Source: Zhengitettix transpicula
Taxonomy: Eukaryota > Arthropoda > Insecta > Orthoptera > Tetrigidae
DNA: 64,000 bases
Direction: 5' to 3'
Assembly (NCBI GenBank): GCA_037074705.1
Contig: CM073594.1
Span: 64,042,509-64,106,508 of the forward strand
The notes under the pieces are model-generated. The model saw only the letters and a list, made by a program, of their open reading frames with translations, had not been told where the DNA came from and made no database searches. A program made the translations under genes and the position numbers. Positions 47,601 through 59,640 of this stretch are shown one piece after another. Every line of letters starts with the position of its first letter. The stretch's first letter is position 1.

Positions 47601-48102
47601 AGGCTTCAAGCATTACTTTCTGGTTAAGTTCTTTAGACTCTTTAGCTCGTCAGAATTAATTCAAAATTTCTGTCTGTAATTGTCATGTTCTCTTGTTAAT
47701 ATTAAACATTTTGAATTTAGTTTTACAGACTCCATTTCATAAAAAAAATTTTGAACCTTAATAGTGTTGTTCACTGAAGACGAGTAGAAGTTGAAAAAAG
47801 GCACGTCAAAACTGTAACATTTTTCCCCCTGTAATTCTAGTCAGTAATCTAGGTTAAAAAAATTTTTAAAAAAAATAAAATTTCATTTAAATTAGTACGA
47901 CCCGTTTTCTTGTTGCAAAATGAACTGAATTAGTGTGAAATATTTCAGTGTTATCAACTACGAGAGTAACATGAAAATAGGGCACGTCGAAACTGGAAAA
48001 TTTTGAGGTAAAAAAAATATTTTAAGTATTTATAGTCTTTAATAAATGTCAATTTTATTAACAAAATATAAACCTTCAAATATAATATTGACTTTCTTTT
48101 AT

Positions 48103-48350
48103 AAATTATTAATGAGGCCAAAATAGGCAATTACAAAAATTCTGATTTAATTAATTAAATTCAACACGAGTCCTAATGTTGTACTATCATCAGGTTTGCT
48201 GGGAGAATTATTAATGAGGAGAAAACAGACAATTACACGGAACCCCCTGATGAGGCTCCCACAATAGGACTGAAACATGTTGTATTAAATGTTGTATTAT
48301 GTTTCAATTGTCCGTTTGGGCCTCATTAATAATTTAGCCTACAGATGTTA
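48103..48350. repeat. Inverted repeat with hammerhead-like cores
   Basis: ATTATTAATGAGGCCAAAAT at about 48106 pairs with GGGCCTCATTAATAATTT at about 48330. Inside, the + strand has CCTGATGAGGCTCCCACAAT, then AGGACTGAAACATG (about 48209-48242). The - strand has the matching CCTGATGATAGTACAACATT, then AGGACTCGTG (about 48168-48197). CTGATGA and GAAAC are the invariant boxes of a hammerhead ribozyme. Confidence 0.6.
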
Positions 48351-51159
48351 ATTACAATATAATTTTTTTTCTTTGGTTTACAGAGCTGTAATGAGGATTT
48401 CTAGAAATATCAAACTTCCAAGAAATATCGAACTTCTGAGCAAAATTTCAAACCATTTTTATTACAAGTACGTGTACAGATAAAAAGTTTGATTGGTTCT
48501 TTTATTTGTAGCAGTAAAAGAAATTGGATTCCATAGGGGCATAATATGACTGGACTTCGTCGTACAGTTGCCACAAAATTGTGTGAGTCTCGTATCAGAG
48601 TTAACTCTCAACGTCGCACTTTCCAAAATTTTGAATGGAAACGAGGAGCTTTGAGAATTGTTCACCTAAGCACTGTGTGAGTGTTTACTCTGGAGGCGCC
48701 GCGCACGGCAAGGGGGATGAAGCCACCACCCCCTCACTTTACAATAACAACTGCAGTGGTCAGCAAGTAAAGTGCCACCTTTCGGTGGTCAGTTTTAATC
48801 CCAGAGCGGCGTAGTTTTAAATGGAAATTGCGGACTCTCCCCCCCCCCCCCCAGCACTACCCCTGGAGGGCTGAAAGTCACCACAACTTACGCATCCCCT
48901 CGGCGGGTAAAAAAAATGTGGGTCGGGTTTGAAATGCGGCGGCACAATTGAATTCTGTTCCGTTTCCTCGCATCTTAACTTCCCGGCACCGGCGAGTAAT
49001 AAAATGCTAATTTATTTAAATAAGCTGTGGCTTGTGTCGCGACTTTCCTAGGAACTATTATGTAAAATAAAAGAAGAAGAAAGAGAAAATGAGATAAGCA
49101 GAGCAACCAGGACGTTCTCAAGCAATTTCGACTAAACCTCTCTGAAAACCATGGACAATAGAGTTTAAGCCAAGGTTTCAAGTTCAGTTCCTTTCCTACG
49201 ATCGCCAATTAACTGATGAAATATTCATAAGGTAACCAAGTATCTGGTTGTATCACCCTCAGTGAAAAATTAAGAACCATTATAACATTAAAATAGAGCA
49301 GACTCATGTTCATTCGACTCTGGTTGGCCAAAAGTCAGCTGTCAAAATAAATGTCCATTCCTTTTCCTCCGTAAATAATTGTATTTATAAATTTAAAATT
49401 ATCTGTTATTTTTAAAAGTATTAAAAAATTATTAATAACCAAATAAGCCATAAAAATAAATGTCAACGAAATTTCGTCGTTTTCAGATAATGACAATTAG
49501 GAAATTTTGGGTATTAAGGTGTAGAAAATCCAGTTTTATTATTATTGAGATTATTCGGGTATTCTATAGGCTTGGAGTAAAAAAATGAGAAATAAAAAAA
49601 TTAAAAAAAGGAATGAAAAGCCAAGAAACAAGAAAAATAGAAAGAAAGAGGCAGGTCAAAGAAATAACGAGAAATAATGTTTAGAAGATCATAAGAAAGA
49701 TTTACTGCAAGCTTTTCCTTTGTTAATTCGCTTTGAGTATATCTCTATATTTTTCTTCTGATCTTCTAGACGATCTTTCTCGCAATCTCTTTCACCTGCG
49801 CCTTTCTTTCTTTTTATTTTTTTATTTTTTCTTTCTCACTTTCTCCACTCCAAGACAATGGAATACCCGAATAATCTCAATAATAATATCTCACCATTGT
49901 CAAGAAATTTCAAATCCAGATTCAGTTTTATATTCAACATCAAATATATGTTATTAAAATAATTTTTGCATGATTCATGAATATAAAAAAATGATTATAA
50001 ATTTCACATATTTGTTTAATTGCAATTGGCTGCAGAGGTTCTAATTTTATTACCAAATTCGTTTATGTAATCATTTTGTGTTTGAATTAATTATGAATTG
50101 TTCATTCATTTTTAAGTTTATATGGCCTGTTCGTAGTCTTCCATTATTGGAAAATTTACGAGTGAAAAGAATATTAAACATGTTGTTCTCATCGTGTAAA
50201 AATTTGAATTGTTAAGGAGTGGTTACGATAGCATGAAGAAAAGCCCAGGTGAGTAATATTAACCCTCTACCTAATTAATTAATATGAATTTAGTTTTGAA
50301 TTTTATAGTTTACCCCCACTCCGATTATTTACAAAAAAAAAACATTTCACTGCGGTTTAATGAAGTTTGAAAGCAACCGAACTGGAAAAGAAAATATACA
50401 TATTCCATGTCACGGAAAATATTAGTTTCTTAATTGTTATTCAAGACAGGTTTTCTCGGCTGCTGAAGACGTCCACAAATATAAACGATAATATTACCGG
50501 ATGGTGTTGGGGGTCTGACGGCGTGTCGGGGGTGGGGGAAAATCTTTAATTGCATTTCCGTGTCATGGAACTTGTTCGGGAAGTCTGAGGGAATAATTCT
50601 CTCGTGCGTAGTGGAGTGATATAAACAAATCTGTCGTCGCTTTGGTGGCCTAATTAAGTGACGCAGTAAAATAATGTATACATACGTTAAAATATATTAT
50701 GTATGGCCTACTCGTAGTGAAATATTTTAAACTATTAGTAATTATAGTATCCTTTTATAAAGTCTAAAATTATAATTTAATCATTTGATTCTGAATAATA
50801 TAATAAATTACATATTATAGTACAATTTCTGTTGGGAAAAAATGTAAATTTTACAAAGAGAATATTGTAGATCTCAGAGAGGTTCACTTAAGGAATTTTC
50901 ATTTACAGTGATAAGAATTGTGCACTAAATAAAAAAGGTCAAGTGAGTGATACAATATGGAAATACTTTCTATATTTATTAAATAAAAGAAGAAATATAT
51001 GTCGGAGGATTATATATAAAACTACAACTTTTCTAGAAGACTATGGCAACGAACGTCATCGAAACGTCTCGCATACAAATTTTTCACTCGGTTAGAAGCC
51101 CGAGAAGTTTTATTTATTTTTTACACCGAGAAAGACTGCATTCTTTATTAATTACAATT
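48351..51159. other. Intronic sequence, no exon seen
   Basis: Includes a C run at 48840-48852 and AT-rich stretches. Frames at 48.5-50.5 kb have no recognisable domain. Confidence 0.4.
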
Positions 51160-52045
51160 AGGTGAGTTGCCGGCGTTGCCCGGGTTGTCATATCCTTAAC
51201 CCCTGATTTGACTCCAATCTCGGTTGGTTTGGCGTTATGTTTAAGTACCGCAACTCTACCCCTATCCATAAATGTACTCATATCACATGTCGGAATGGGT
51301 TAAACTAATTGACCACGAAAAAATTTATTTCGACGAATATACTCGTATATGGGTCCATTTAACATATTAGGAAATTTTTATCCCCGTGGAAACAAAAATT
51401 TGTGTGCCATATAATTCAGCGACGTCCACAACCCCCAATTAGACGCCACTCTAGATTGTTTTTGCGTTATTTTTATGTAATTCTACTCCACCGCACACAT
51501 ATGGGTGCTCCCCTCCCAATCCCGAAAGAAGTTGAAATTATACACTAACAACATCCGTAGAAATCTAATTAGCCCTGAAAAATATATATATTCCACGAAA
51601 ATATCGGCCGTGTTTGCATGTTTCAAAATTTTCTAACCTTGGGGTTAAACGGCAAGTTAAAAGTCATAATTAAACTCAGCGACACCCATAACCCTCGATT
51701 TTACTCCAATCTCGGTTTTATTCGCGTTATTTTCTTTTAACGCCCCTCCACCCCTACCCCTAAGGGTGCTCCTTTCTAATGCTGTAAGTGTTGAAATTTT
51801 ATACGGATATTATTGGTAGAAACACTATAGATCGCTTTGACCTCTTTAAATATATATCCGATTTAATTATCGACAGTTTTAGTATGTTGGCATATTTCCA
51901 CTCCCTTTCCTAAGGGTGGTAGACGTGTCTCAGATCTGCAGCGTTTGCTTTAAAGAACACGTGTACGAAATTTGGTGAAATTCGCTCCAGGGGTGTAGAT
52001 TTGAATTCGGAACATACATACATACATTCTGTTTTATTTATTAGA
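51160..52045 (-). mobile_element. Family E dispersed repeat, copy 2, with internal tandem units
   Basis: The left end is GTTGCCGGCGTTGCCCGGGT and the right end GGAACATACATACATACATT, the same two ends as the 40.0-40.6 kb copy in reverse. Inside are three diverged units of roughly 220-240 bases marked by CC.TAACCC...GATTTGACTCCAATCTCG and a GCGTTAT...CTCC.CCCCTACCC block (about 51190, 51425, 51670). No coding was recognised. The CATACATACATA end is a common feature of dispersed arthropod repeats. Confidence 0.6.
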
Positions 52046-53260
52046 TGATAAATTGTCAAATGTTTAAATGCGTTCAATTCAAAGATATGAAATCATATAA
52101 TAATATTATATCGAGTTTAATTAATAAATTTTAAGATATAAATTTTGTTTACGTACAAAGTTTTGTGTTAATAATTTTACATTTGAGGTGATTTTGTTTT
52201 TAAAATGACAGATATTAGAGACAAATCGGATGTTTTTCTGTATATTTAATATTCCGTTGAATTTTTAAAATTAATTATAAAGGATTGATTAATTTAATTT
52301 ACTATACTTCTTCCAGTCAAAATTAAACACTTGTACTAAATCTGCAACAAGATCCTCTTGATCTAATATAAATGTTTATCCGGGATATAGTTAAAAAAAT
52401 TAACGACTCGTATATCAGGTAAAATCAGAATTTTCTCCACTTCCGGGATTATCACGCGAAAAAAAGTAAACATTTTGACGATACATACTATTATTTATGT
52501 ATTCTTGACCGATAAAAGAAACTCTTGGGGTGCTATACAATCGTCTCTCACGTAATCCCACGCATATTCTCGGAACTGACGCAAACCACCCTCTCTCTCT
52601 ATCTATTCGGCTTGTGTGTGTGTCGTTGTTTGCGGCTCACGCGCGTTAAAAGACAAACCAACGCCCCCACCGACCCTTCCCGAAAGGGGAAAATGACAAT
52701 TGATGGTAATGAGCCCGAGAGGCTCGCCCCCGTGAATGGCGCAATTAGAAGCCAATAAACGAGTCCATTGCAAGCAGGTTCTTGGTAACGGCAGCGACCC
52801 CATTGCATTCCCTGGAGGACTCTTCTTTCCATTACAAAGCGCACAGACATTTACCAGTTAATTTGAAAACGCTTACCGAGTGTAACAGGTTATTTTGAGC
52901 CATTTACAGCAGCACGTTACGACTCGGGGCATCGTTGTAGGCCTTGAATTATTCATGTTGACTTCTTACAAGGAGCATATTTGATAATAATTGGTTTTAA
53001 GATTCTTTTCCCATTAATACGATTTGCCTGAACACAATATTCAGCATTTTAAATGTTCCATCTTCGATTCTCGTCGGGCAAACGTGGAAGGGGCTGAAGA
53101 TTAGGGGTGGGGATATGATAAAACCAGGAAAAATGCAAATGAGGACAAAAAAGAAATGCAAGTGTCAGTAAACCAGAAAACATTTATTTAATTATTATTT
53201 TAATAATGATTAAAAAATATCTGACATTCAAAATAATATTTATAAAGAAATACACTGCCT
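52046..53260. other. Intronic sequence with a GC-rich patch
   Basis: Bases 52560-52860 are GC-rich and open on both strands but show no recognisable protein. The stretch GAAAATGACAATTGATGG...GGCGCAATTAGAAGCCAATAA has the look of a constrained non-coding element; this is impression only. Confidence 0.35.
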
Positions 53261-53269
53261 TAAATCAGA

Positions 53270-53650
53270 AAAATATGTTCATTAACAAATAATTAAATAA
53301 AGGACGATTCGTCCTTTATTAGGAACTCAACAGGTTTATTAATTTTATATATAAATATATATTAACAAATTGTATTGCATGATTTATATACAAAATTATT
53401 AAATATGAAGAGATCATTAAATGGAATAAACATTAATTAAACGACGTTTCGTTCTTTTTCATAGCCTCTTCAGGTTTAATAATTCCATATTTTAAGAGTT
53501 TCTTTAACACTGTTTATTTGATTTTTTCTTAATAAAAATAAATTTCTATATCTTTTATTGAAATTATTACTTAATATTTTCACATACTTTAAAACAAACC
53601 ACAACGTTTCATCCATTATTTATTATCTTCAGGTAACAGGAGCAATATGA
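53270..53650 (-). mobile_element. Three hammerhead-like Penelope-type motifs in a row
   Basis: On the - strand there are three signatures. At about 53287-53332, CTGTTGA then TTCCTAATAAAGGAC and GAATC, containing the palindrome AAAGGACGATTCGTCCTTT. At about 53440-53476, CTGAAGAGGCTATG...GAACGAAACGTCG. At about 53600-53635, CTGAAGATAATAAATAATGG then ATGAAACGTTG. They are spaced about 150 bases apart in the same orientation with similar AT-rich surroundings. Confidence 0.5.
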
Positions 53651-54015
53651 TTTGTTTTCAAGTAATGAAAAAAATAGTAAATTAGTTACTAGTTAAATTA
53701 ATGTATTATGATCTACTGATGCATTGGTGTGGTAATCATAAAAATGTCATATATAATATTTCCAAACGGAGAATAATCCAAGTCTTCTCTGAGGATGGTT
53801 GTACTGGCCGTTCTTCATCATTCAGCTTCGTTTTTTGGGTTCTCAACTACGTCAACCACGTCTGATTATTTTGTGAAAAGGTCCGGTTGGTTTCATTTTT
53901 GTAGGGTTGACTGACCTGCTTCACGCTGGCGTTCTCTCTCAGTCGCTTTAGGTCCTTCCGTCATGTACCCAAAATGGCCTCAACTGATGCAGGTTTTCCA
54001 TGTAGCGGTTTTACG

Positions 54016-54515
54016 GGCCCAGAGAGCTCTGGCGGGGGCTACCTTTGGGGATGCTCTCACATCTCTCTGGTTTTTTTTGAACTAAGGATTCCACATGCCG
54101 AGGCACCTCGGTCTGTTTTGAGAGGTGTATGTTCCGGGGTCGCAGACCTTGGGCATACGGCAAGAGTTGTCCGCTATTCCTATTGGAATAGTCGGCCAGC
54201 TGCCTCCTAAACTGGTCGAGGCACGGAGAAGGTAATGCTGCGTCCCCACAGCAAACTCCTCTCCCGCTATCGTAAGGGCGTGGGACAAGTACCCAATGCC
54301 CGACCTACCCGATGCAGGTTTTTCTAAGGTTTTCCCTGCATTTCTTTAGGCGAATGCCGGGTAGGATCCTTAAACCATAGCCCGGGGGCCCTAGTTAACC
54401 CTTGGCTACCTTCCTCTACCCTTCCGCATCCCCCCTTTCTAATCCCTTCCTATGCTATTAAAGGGGAGTTGCCCAATGTGGATCACCCTCATGTAGCCTG
54501 TTGCCCTAAAAGAAA
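54016..54515 (+). mobile_element. Family A dispersed repeat, copy 7 (near full length)
   Basis: It starts CAGAGAGCTCTGGCGGGGGC and runs through CTACCTTTGGGGATGCTC, ACATGCCGAGGCACCTCG, TTGGGCATACGGCAAGAG, TCGGCCAGCTGCCTCC and GGGTAGGATCCTTAAACC to GTTGCCCTAAAAGAAATAAA. It is the best + strand reference for the family, about 0.5 kb. Confidence 0.9.
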
Positions 54516-54530
54516 TAAAAAATAAAAAAA

Positions 54531-54692
54531 AGCGGTTTTAGGGGAATATCTGGGTAGGATCCTTAAAACTATAGCTCGTAAGGCCGTAGTTGTTCTTTGG
54601 CTACCTTGCTCTACTTTTTTTGCACCCCTCCTATGCTATAAGAGGGGAGTCGGCACCATGTGGATTATCCTTGTGTAGCCTGTCTCCAGAAC
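54531..54692 (+). mobile_element. Family A dispersed repeat, copy 8 (3' half)
   Basis: It follows the A-rich tail of copy 7 directly: GCGGTTTTAGGGGAATATCT, GGGTAGGATCCTTAAAAC, TATGCTATAAGAGGGGAGTC, TGTAGCCTGTCTCCAG. It is a second head-to-tail pair, like copies 5 and 6. Confidence 0.8.
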
Positions 54693-54699
54693 AACAACC

Positions 54700-56430
54700 A
54701 AAATGTGGATTATGCTCAATGAAATAATGCATAATATTCTCACTTGTTGCTTGCTTGCCGACCTGTAGTTGGTCAGTGTCTCAGCCCCGCATCACAGTGG
54801 TCCCTCGGCGAGGGTAAGCGTCTGTTTGGTCAGTTTAACATTCAGCGTCATCATCAGACCCAAATTGAGGATCTCTCTCGCGTCCTACTGGTCGAGAACT
54901 TGCTTAGGTCCACAGGAGGATAAGCAACAGCCGTAAGAAGACTTGACGCCAAAAAGAATTTGACCGTGGAAGAGGTTCGAGGGGAAACACGACATGGCTT
55001 CTGACGGAAGCAGTGGATGAAGGACAGAAACAACACATTATTGACCACCTGCGTCAGTCTCTCTATTATTTGCCGTTGTTGTTGACCCTAGTTGTCCCTC
55101 ATTGCCACACTTCTATGGTCCGCTAGAGAACAAAAAGGCAGACACCCACCCAGCCCCGCCATGTTGTCGGTAGCCAGATCCACCCCTTCACAGACTAACG
55201 ACGGCATTAAGCCGCAGTTCTGTATTCTAATCAAGACGGATTACTGCGGATTACCAGGAAATTGGTGGCGCGTATCTGCTCTGACGGATCAATCACTGAA
55301 CCTGCGAGCATTAGCTTTCTGTGACAGCACTGACTCGGCCAATAATTGGGCGGGGTGTCCACACTTCTCACCTCCCCCTAACTAACTGGTAGTGGTGGTG
55401 GGGGAGAGGGATTATCACTGAACCTCCGCCCCGACAACCCAAAGACTCCGTGTGGAAACTGAAGCTGGCCATCATGATGAGAGTGTTGAAATTACGCTTT
55501 TATTCATTTGAATACACGATCACATTGTCATCATGAAAGTAATTGAATAAGACTGGTTTCAAATATATCCTCAAGACTATTCACAAACTTCATCATGTAC
55601 TCATTAATTATTTTGATTATCCTGAGGACATATTTTTTATTGAAACCACTCATACAATATTTTAAATTAATAAAAACATATACATAGTTTTTTTAAATGT
55701 CACTTTCGGTCGGACAGATTTCGACGAAATTATTTATCCACCGCGTTGTTATATAGATGATAAAAATGGCGATATAAAACTGCCATCCAATGTCTGAAGA
55801 CAAAAAGCAGACGTGCCAAAAACCTTGTATGTGCATGATCATTTTTAATAGGATAACTGAAATTGCCCCACTAATAGAGTTATTAGCGATATCAATCTAC
55901 CATCCGCCATGTCCGCGTTATTAAATTGGCAATGGGTCCCCTCGATTTTTAAAATAACAGGGCAATTAAATCGTATTACTTTAACTGAAAAAATTGTTGA
56001 TCAAGGGTGGTTTTTACTCTTGTGAAGCGGTAAAAATAGCCACACCGGGAAGGGTTATGTTCATTACTCGGAAAAATAATCTTCCTCTGTAGGAAATTGT
56101 TATTCTGTTCCATTGCTTCTGTTGAAGTCGAAGGGAAACAGCCATCAGCTTCCTGTTACCCGGAAGGCAAAGTCTTAGTTCAGCGGAAGGACCAGTTTTA
56201 GCTTCTGCCGTTAAGGGAACCTCTCAAACTATGAATTTTGTGTTTCTTAAAATTATGTAAGGGTTCTGGTTTCTTTCTTTTACCAACCTGTAAATACACT
56301 ACCGATAACACCACCTAAGATTCGCAGCGGTAGTGACTTACATTAAGTGATTGTTATTTTTTCGTTGCATGTTATATGATGTTCAGTGGGGTGGGGGTAT
56401 GACTGGGGGAAGGGGGAATGAGATCATTCT
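54700..56430. other. Intronic sequence, no exon seen
   Basis: Moderately GC-rich 54720-55450 with short open frames on both strands but no recognised domain. No element boundary was found. Confidence 0.4.
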
Positions 56431-56439
56431 TCATCGAGA

Positions 56440-56830
56440 TTGACTGACAGCCGCCGCCGCCGCCGCCCACACAGTAAATATCCGTTTCGCAGGAACCAAC
56501 GTTGGGGGCGGCCGGCGTCGCGTTCGCGTCGGATCAGCGGCGACAGAGTCAACACAGCCGGTCCAGCAACATCGCAATTCAATTATTCGCTGGACCCCCC
56601 CATCCCCCGCCGCGTCATACGTCACAATATTGATTCAGTCGATTGTCACCAGATGGCGATGGCGAATTGCGTATTCTGGACTGCGAGGGCCCTGGTCCGG
56701 AGGCTTTCTTTATGGATGAGAGTCGCGCCTCGAATTGAATATACAATTCTGTGTGTGTATGTGTGGGAGAGAACATGGGGTGGATCGTCCTGTTTTCCAG
56801 AGGGGGTGGACTACTGGATGAGTTAATAAC
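56440..56830. other. GC-rich island with (CCG)n, coding doubtful
   Basis: It starts with a (CCG)n run (56450-56467) and is open in one + frame and two - frames. The + translation is Arg/Ser-rich with no domain. There is no acceptor/donor pair giving a phase that would join the beat exons, so it is treated as non-coding. Confidence 0.35.
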
Positions 56831-57090
56831 CACCACCATCTGTTACACATTCAACTGCTACATATAATTCTACATTCATTAACGGGGCGGCAAAACTTTG
56901 AACACATGCTGACACTTGTCCATCAACTTGTTCCACTTAAATCGATAATATACGGTTCACATTTTTGTTTCTTTCAGGTTCCAAAAATGTTAACAACTTC
57001 CACTGAAAATGTTTTCCCACATTTCCGGTCCATCAACATTCCTAGCCAATTCTGAATACAAATTTTATTCTTTGTTGTTGTTTCTTCCAG

Positions 57091-57158
57091 GAGCCAGCGA
57101 CCCGAGGACATCGACAATCCTCGTGGTGGCGTTCGTCGTCGTCCTCGCCAGCAGGTAG
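57091..57158 (+). CDS. beat-family protein, terminal coding exon (GPI-anchor-like tail)
   Basis: After TTGTTTCTTCCAG the exon adds GA to the single G left by the 41768 donor, making a Gly codon. It then encodes ASDPRTSTILVVAFVVVLAS, Arg and TAG (57156-57158). The order of small residues (S-G-A-S-D), a short polar spacer and about 12 hydrophobic residues ending at the C-terminus is the usual GPI-attachment signal. Several beat proteins are known to end this way, so the mature protein would be tethered to the outer face of the membrane. The phase match across 15.3 kb, and the immediate stop after the hydrophobic run, are the main evidence. A single-pass membrane tail with no cytoplasmic part is the alternative reading. 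Confidence 0.75.
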
Positions 57159-57300
57159 CAGCTGACGCTCGTCGTGCAGCCGGACTAAACTTCATAAATG
57201 AAGCGGGGGACAAATACAGATTCATATATATGTTGAAAGGATAGAAAAAAAATCATTTTTGTTGGTGGTGCATTTTCCTTACCGGTGACTGTATATGCAT

Positions 57301-57332
<32 letters not shown>

Positions 57333-57870
57333 TTTGATGTGATTCAAGTGATTATTAAAAAGAAATAATAATAATTCAAACACTGAAATTTGTGATACTA
57401 CGAACTTTGAAGACTCCAAAAGACAAAGAGTTAATTACCCCTTCAAACCCCACAACCTCCAAACCAAAAAAAGGTACATGTGTAGCAACCTCGTGTTCGA
57501 ACCAACCAGTACGGAGAAGATAAAAAGATGATCCCGGTTGCATCCATCTAGGAGAAGAAGAAGAAGTACCACATTCAACCCATAGTTTGTATTAGATGTT
57601 GGTTTTTTCAACCTCCGCATTAGTTTGCTTCGCCGCTAACTGAGTGTGCGTAAAATATTTTTATTTTTTAAAAAAACTGGGGTGTATAAAAGCAAATCCT
57701 ATGTCGTTTACATTTAGATATGACCTACTATATTCCGTTGTTGGTTATTCTACGGAGTTGTGTTTCTCGTCGGTGCCAAGATGATAATTTTCGTCCCTTT
57801 ACATAGGTGGACCTCAACCCAACCCCCTTCGTAGAAAATAGAAATAAATGGGAGAAAAAAATATATATTG
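57159..57870 (+). other. Probable 3' UTR of the beat-family gene
   Basis: Non-coding sequence after the TAG, containing a (TA)n run at 57300-57325. An AATAAA at 57843-57848, followed within about 40 bases by GT-rich TGATTGTGTACGTTG, is a reasonable polyadenylation signal. A second AATAAA at 58248 is the alternative end. Confidence 0.4.
57843..57848 (+). terminator. Candidate polyadenylation signal
   Basis: AATAAA with a downstream GT-rich stretch. It is the first such signal after the stop codon. Confidence 0.4.
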
Positions 57871-59252
57871 ATTGTGTACGTTGACTTACGACATAAATCG
57901 TTGTTAAGTGTTTCGTCGTTATCGGTTGCTTTACGTTCCTCTCTCTCTCTATATATATATATATACATTCAGATTGCTGATTATATTTCTGGAATGTTTC
58001 ATTGTTCATAATATTTGGGGGGGAAAATATATAATATATTTAAGAGGAGTGATTATTTTGTTACGAATCCAGCAAAAACAATTCGACGACGGCTACATCA
58101 CTAAAATGGGGAATTTTGTTTCCATAAATGCGACTTTTCCGTACAGATACAGTTTCTTTTTTCAAGTTATAAAAGTATATAAATATATTGAAGTATCTTG
58201 TTATATTTTTAAAAAATAATGATATAAAAAACTCAATATATTGGTTCAATAAAGAAATTTATGATGCAATTATTATTAAGAAAAAAGATTTATTAACCCG
58301 TGTCCTTCATTTTCCAAAACTGATTGGATTGGTAGGTATTTACATAATTACCGAAGGTTTGTAATATTTGGAGTGTGTGTGGTTTTATCTATGTTATTTT
58401 AAACACTGTAATATTAAAAAGTTTGCATATAAATAGTACCCACAAATAAAAAAGATAGCCGCCATTTTTAAGCGGCCAGAAATATTTAGAAAACAATACC
58501 CGAGAAAAAAATAGAAATATGTTTTTATTTTTTTAATATATGTTACAAACACGGAACTTAAGTTATAAGTCTTTTATTTTTAAAACATTGTAACAAATTA
58601 ATTTCTATCAGATACTTCACTCTATTACCTCACAAAAACTCAGCTTACGTCACAGTCTCATTAACGACTCGCCGAAAATTTACGTCCACGAAAAAATTTC
58701 TCTTGATAACAACACCAAAAATAAAACAAATTCTTAGTAACAATTTATCACAATACAATACACGTTATTATTAACTCCGTGATCAGTTTATATAAAAAAG
58801 TATTGGTGGGTTCAATTTCACTATTTTTTTTTAAAAAAAAGAGCATTTCCGTCAGTGTTGTGCATCAGATTGGCTAGATGAAAATATTCACCGTCATATG
58901 TCTAGGCTCAACGTCGGGGGTGGAGCCGAGAGTTGCAGCGCTGTAGGTCGTGAGACGATCAGGTAGAAGGCTGCGTCTCTTTACATACCAATCGTTCAGA
59001 TTTTCAGCAAAAGAAGGCACACGATACAGTAGGATACAGTTTCCGCTCCTCTGCGAACTCGTCTGCTCCAAAAAAAAAAAACTGTCCGTTCCATTCATGT
59101 ATATTTCAACAACGCAAAGAAATATCGTTAACACGTTGAAAGACTGATTTTCAGTATTAATAACATTAAAAATAAAACAGTTAACTCAGTCTGAATAATT
59201 TGATAACTGGAACTTTCAACTTATATTCATATATCTATATAAGCTACTTACT
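57871..59252. other. 3' flank, no gene seen
   Basis: Includes (CT)n(TA)n at 57941-57966 and a second AATAAA at 58248. The open frames are AT-rich and have no recognisable domain. Confidence 0.4.
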
Positions 59253-59322
59253 ACGTAAGTGTTCTACACAGATGAATGAGATATATATGACGTACAATGT
59301 AGGTTTGAAAGTCAGATGAATG

Positions 59323-59362
<40 letters not shown>

Positions 59363-59640
59363 CGTACGACATAGGCTTCCTAGGCAGATTAATGAGATTA
59401 AATGACGTAGGACGCAGGTTTTCTAGTCAGATGAATCTAATATGTATATATGACGTAGGACGTAGGTGTTCTATAGATATGAATGAGATATAAATAACGT
59501 AGTACGTACGTTTTGTAGGCAGATTAATTTAATTTATATTACGTAGTACATAGGTCTTCTACGTAGAGGAAAGAGAAATGAATGACGTTGGACGTACGAT
59601 TTATAGGCAGGTAAATGTAATTTATAAGACGTAGGACTGA
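59253..59640. repeat. Minisatellite, about 45-base unit with (TA)n expansion
   Basis: About eight or nine units are marked by TGACGTAGGACGTAGGT.TTCTA, then GCAGATGAATGTAAT. The (T/A)(G/A)ACGT cores lie near 59289, 59361, 59404, 59452, 59496, 59540, 59584 and 59628. The 72-base second interval is caused by a (TA)n expansion at about 59322-59360. Confidence 0.85.

Larger units (their letters stand above)
41769..57090 (+). other. Intron of the beat-family gene, 15.3 kb
   Basis: GTGAGT at 41769 and TTGTTTCTTCCAG ending at 57090 are good splice sites with matching phase (1/1). The intron holds family A copies 5-8, two inverted repeats, a family E copy and unexplained GC-rich patches. No other exon with Ig or transmembrane character was seen in it. 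Confidence 0.7.

Noticed and set aside
47187..47679. Two related open frames on opposite strands
   Set aside because: Their similarity comes from the palindrome of Penelope-like ends; they are not a duplicated gene.
56440..56826. 128-residue open frame as an extra beat exon
   Set aside because: Arg/Ser-rich composition from a (CCG)n island, no Ig or linker character, and the flanking exons join in phase without it.
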